From: Spirogloea muscicola
Taxonomy: Eukaryota; Streptophyta; Zygnematophyceae; Spirogloeales; Spirogloeaceae
Assembly (NCBI GenBank): GCA_009602725.1
Contig: WELB01000006.1
Span: 1,338,638 to 1,356,716, forward strand
Reading direction: 5' to 3'
Length of the DNA stretch: 18,079 bases
Numbering within the stretch: the stretch's first letter is position 1; every line of letters starts with the position of its first letter. The notes below the pieces were generated by a model. It had not been told where the DNA came from. It was given only the letters and a program-made list of their open reading frames with translations, and did no database searches. Positions 17,444 through 18,079 of this stretch are shown one piece after another. A program made the position numbers and the translations under genes.

Positions 17444-18079
17444 CGTGAGCCCACCGTGTAAGGACCAGCAGATTAACAAGCGCAAGCTCGCAGCGACGCA
17501 AGGTGTGCGTCAATGTGAGTGTGGCGAGCGCGGGGCCGAGCCTGGAGATCTGGCTGCTCATGATCTGTGCTGTTCCCACGGCGGAGAGCGGACAGCGGCC
17601 CACGACCGCCTCCGCGATGCGATGCATGGCATCCTGTTGGAGGCTGGCTACGTGGCAGCGGAGCACTCCGGCATCATGCCAATCCAGGAAAGGGCCGACG
17701 GTCTCCACGCCCGGCGTGTGGACATGGTGGCCACCCCACAGGCCGGCGGGCCACGTTTTCTCCTGGACGTGGTGACCACTGATGCCTACGACCGCTCACA
17801 CCCAGCTCAATGTGCCACCAAGGCTGGGTATGCGGTCGCCTGCGCTGCGCGGGCTAAAGAGCTGAAGTACGCAGACCATCCGCGGGAAGACGAGTTCTTC
17901 CCGTTGGCGTTTGATACCCATGGGGCGCTGGGCGCTCGGTGGCTCGAGCTGCTCACCCAGCTCGCCCGCCACGCCATCGCCCGCCGCTTCCATGGGGAGC
18001 CGGTAGACTTTCCTGCAGCCGGGTCGCTGGCGCAAGTGTATCGAATGCGCCTGGCCGTCTCGCTGCAGAGGTCTATGGC
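17444..18079 (+). CDS. Partial ORF2-like C-terminus with RLE endonuclease domain, open to the window edge
   Basis: One uninterrupted plus-strand frame of about 212 codons runs from after the stop near 17441 to the right edge. It contains the knuckle CECG...AHDLCC with spacing C-x-C-x12-H-x3-C, then GGERTAAHDRLRDAMHGILL and SGIMPI. The Asp pair follows in ARRVDMVATP...FLLDVV (14 residues between them), then TDAYDRSHPAQCATKAGYAV, AKELKYADHPREDEFFPLAF, DTHGALGARWLELL and the tail AAGSLAQVYRMRLAVSLQRS. This is the best-preserved RLE in the window and the intact counterpart of the broken copy at 2002-2467. No start codon or RT belongs to it here: the copy is 5'-truncated or begins within debris. 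RLE elements nick their target for target-primed reverse transcription; activity of this copy is not expected without its RT. Confidence 0.75.

Overview
The window looks like nuclear DNA of a green alga. A trebouxiophyte-type chlorophyte is my inference. The support is: two intron-rich genes with GT-AG introns, plant-type versions of both proteins, a TGTAA poly(A) signal of the kind chlorophytes use, and retroelement debris in head-to-tail arrays like those known from Chlorella and Coccomyxa. No bacterial gene organisation is visible.

Layout. (1) 1-3500 is a dense array of 5'-truncated non-LTR retrotransposon copies, all on the minus strand and joined head to tail. Where coding sequence remains, it is the C-terminal end of an ORF2-like protein: an RT-distal segment, a C-C-H-C knuckle and a restriction-endonuclease-like (RLE, PD-(D/E)XK type) domain. 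Many copies end in a short 3' hairpin with consensus GGGCTGG-loop-CCAGCCC. (2) 3541-4461 is more AT-rich and carries decayed organelle-type tRNA sequences (Met/Ile-CAU, Trp-CCA, Leu-UAG, Tyr-GUA), probably an old insertion of organelle DNA, cut at its right end by a retroelement tail. (3) 4496-5377 holds nothing recognisable. (4) 5378-12387 on the minus strand is a complete HECT E3 ubiquitin ligase gene of the UPL7/UBE3B type. I resolve 26 exons and about 1084 residues, with an N-terminal IQ motif and a C-terminal HECT domain. (5) 12388-13043 is a GC-rich divergent promoter interval. (6) 13044-14803 on the plus strand is a 6-exon gene for a 262-residue plant-type protein ending in a SAM domain. 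(7) 14804-15950 has no recognised gene. (8) 15951-18079 is again retroelement debris, mostly on the plus strand, ending in an open RLE-domain reading frame that runs off the window.

The two real genes form a divergent pair on an island about 12 kb long. The retroelement arrays on either side point outward (left array minus, right array mainly plus). A ~410-bp retroelement copy occurs in the same orientation on both sides (1420-1822 and 16449-16860). The most unusual biology is the retroelement system: several RLE-bearing subfamilies, no visible poly(A) tails, structured 3' ends, and copies joined to the 3' ends of other copies. This suggests insertion targeted to the elements' own 3' ends and possibly a centromeric or subtelomeric neighbourhood.
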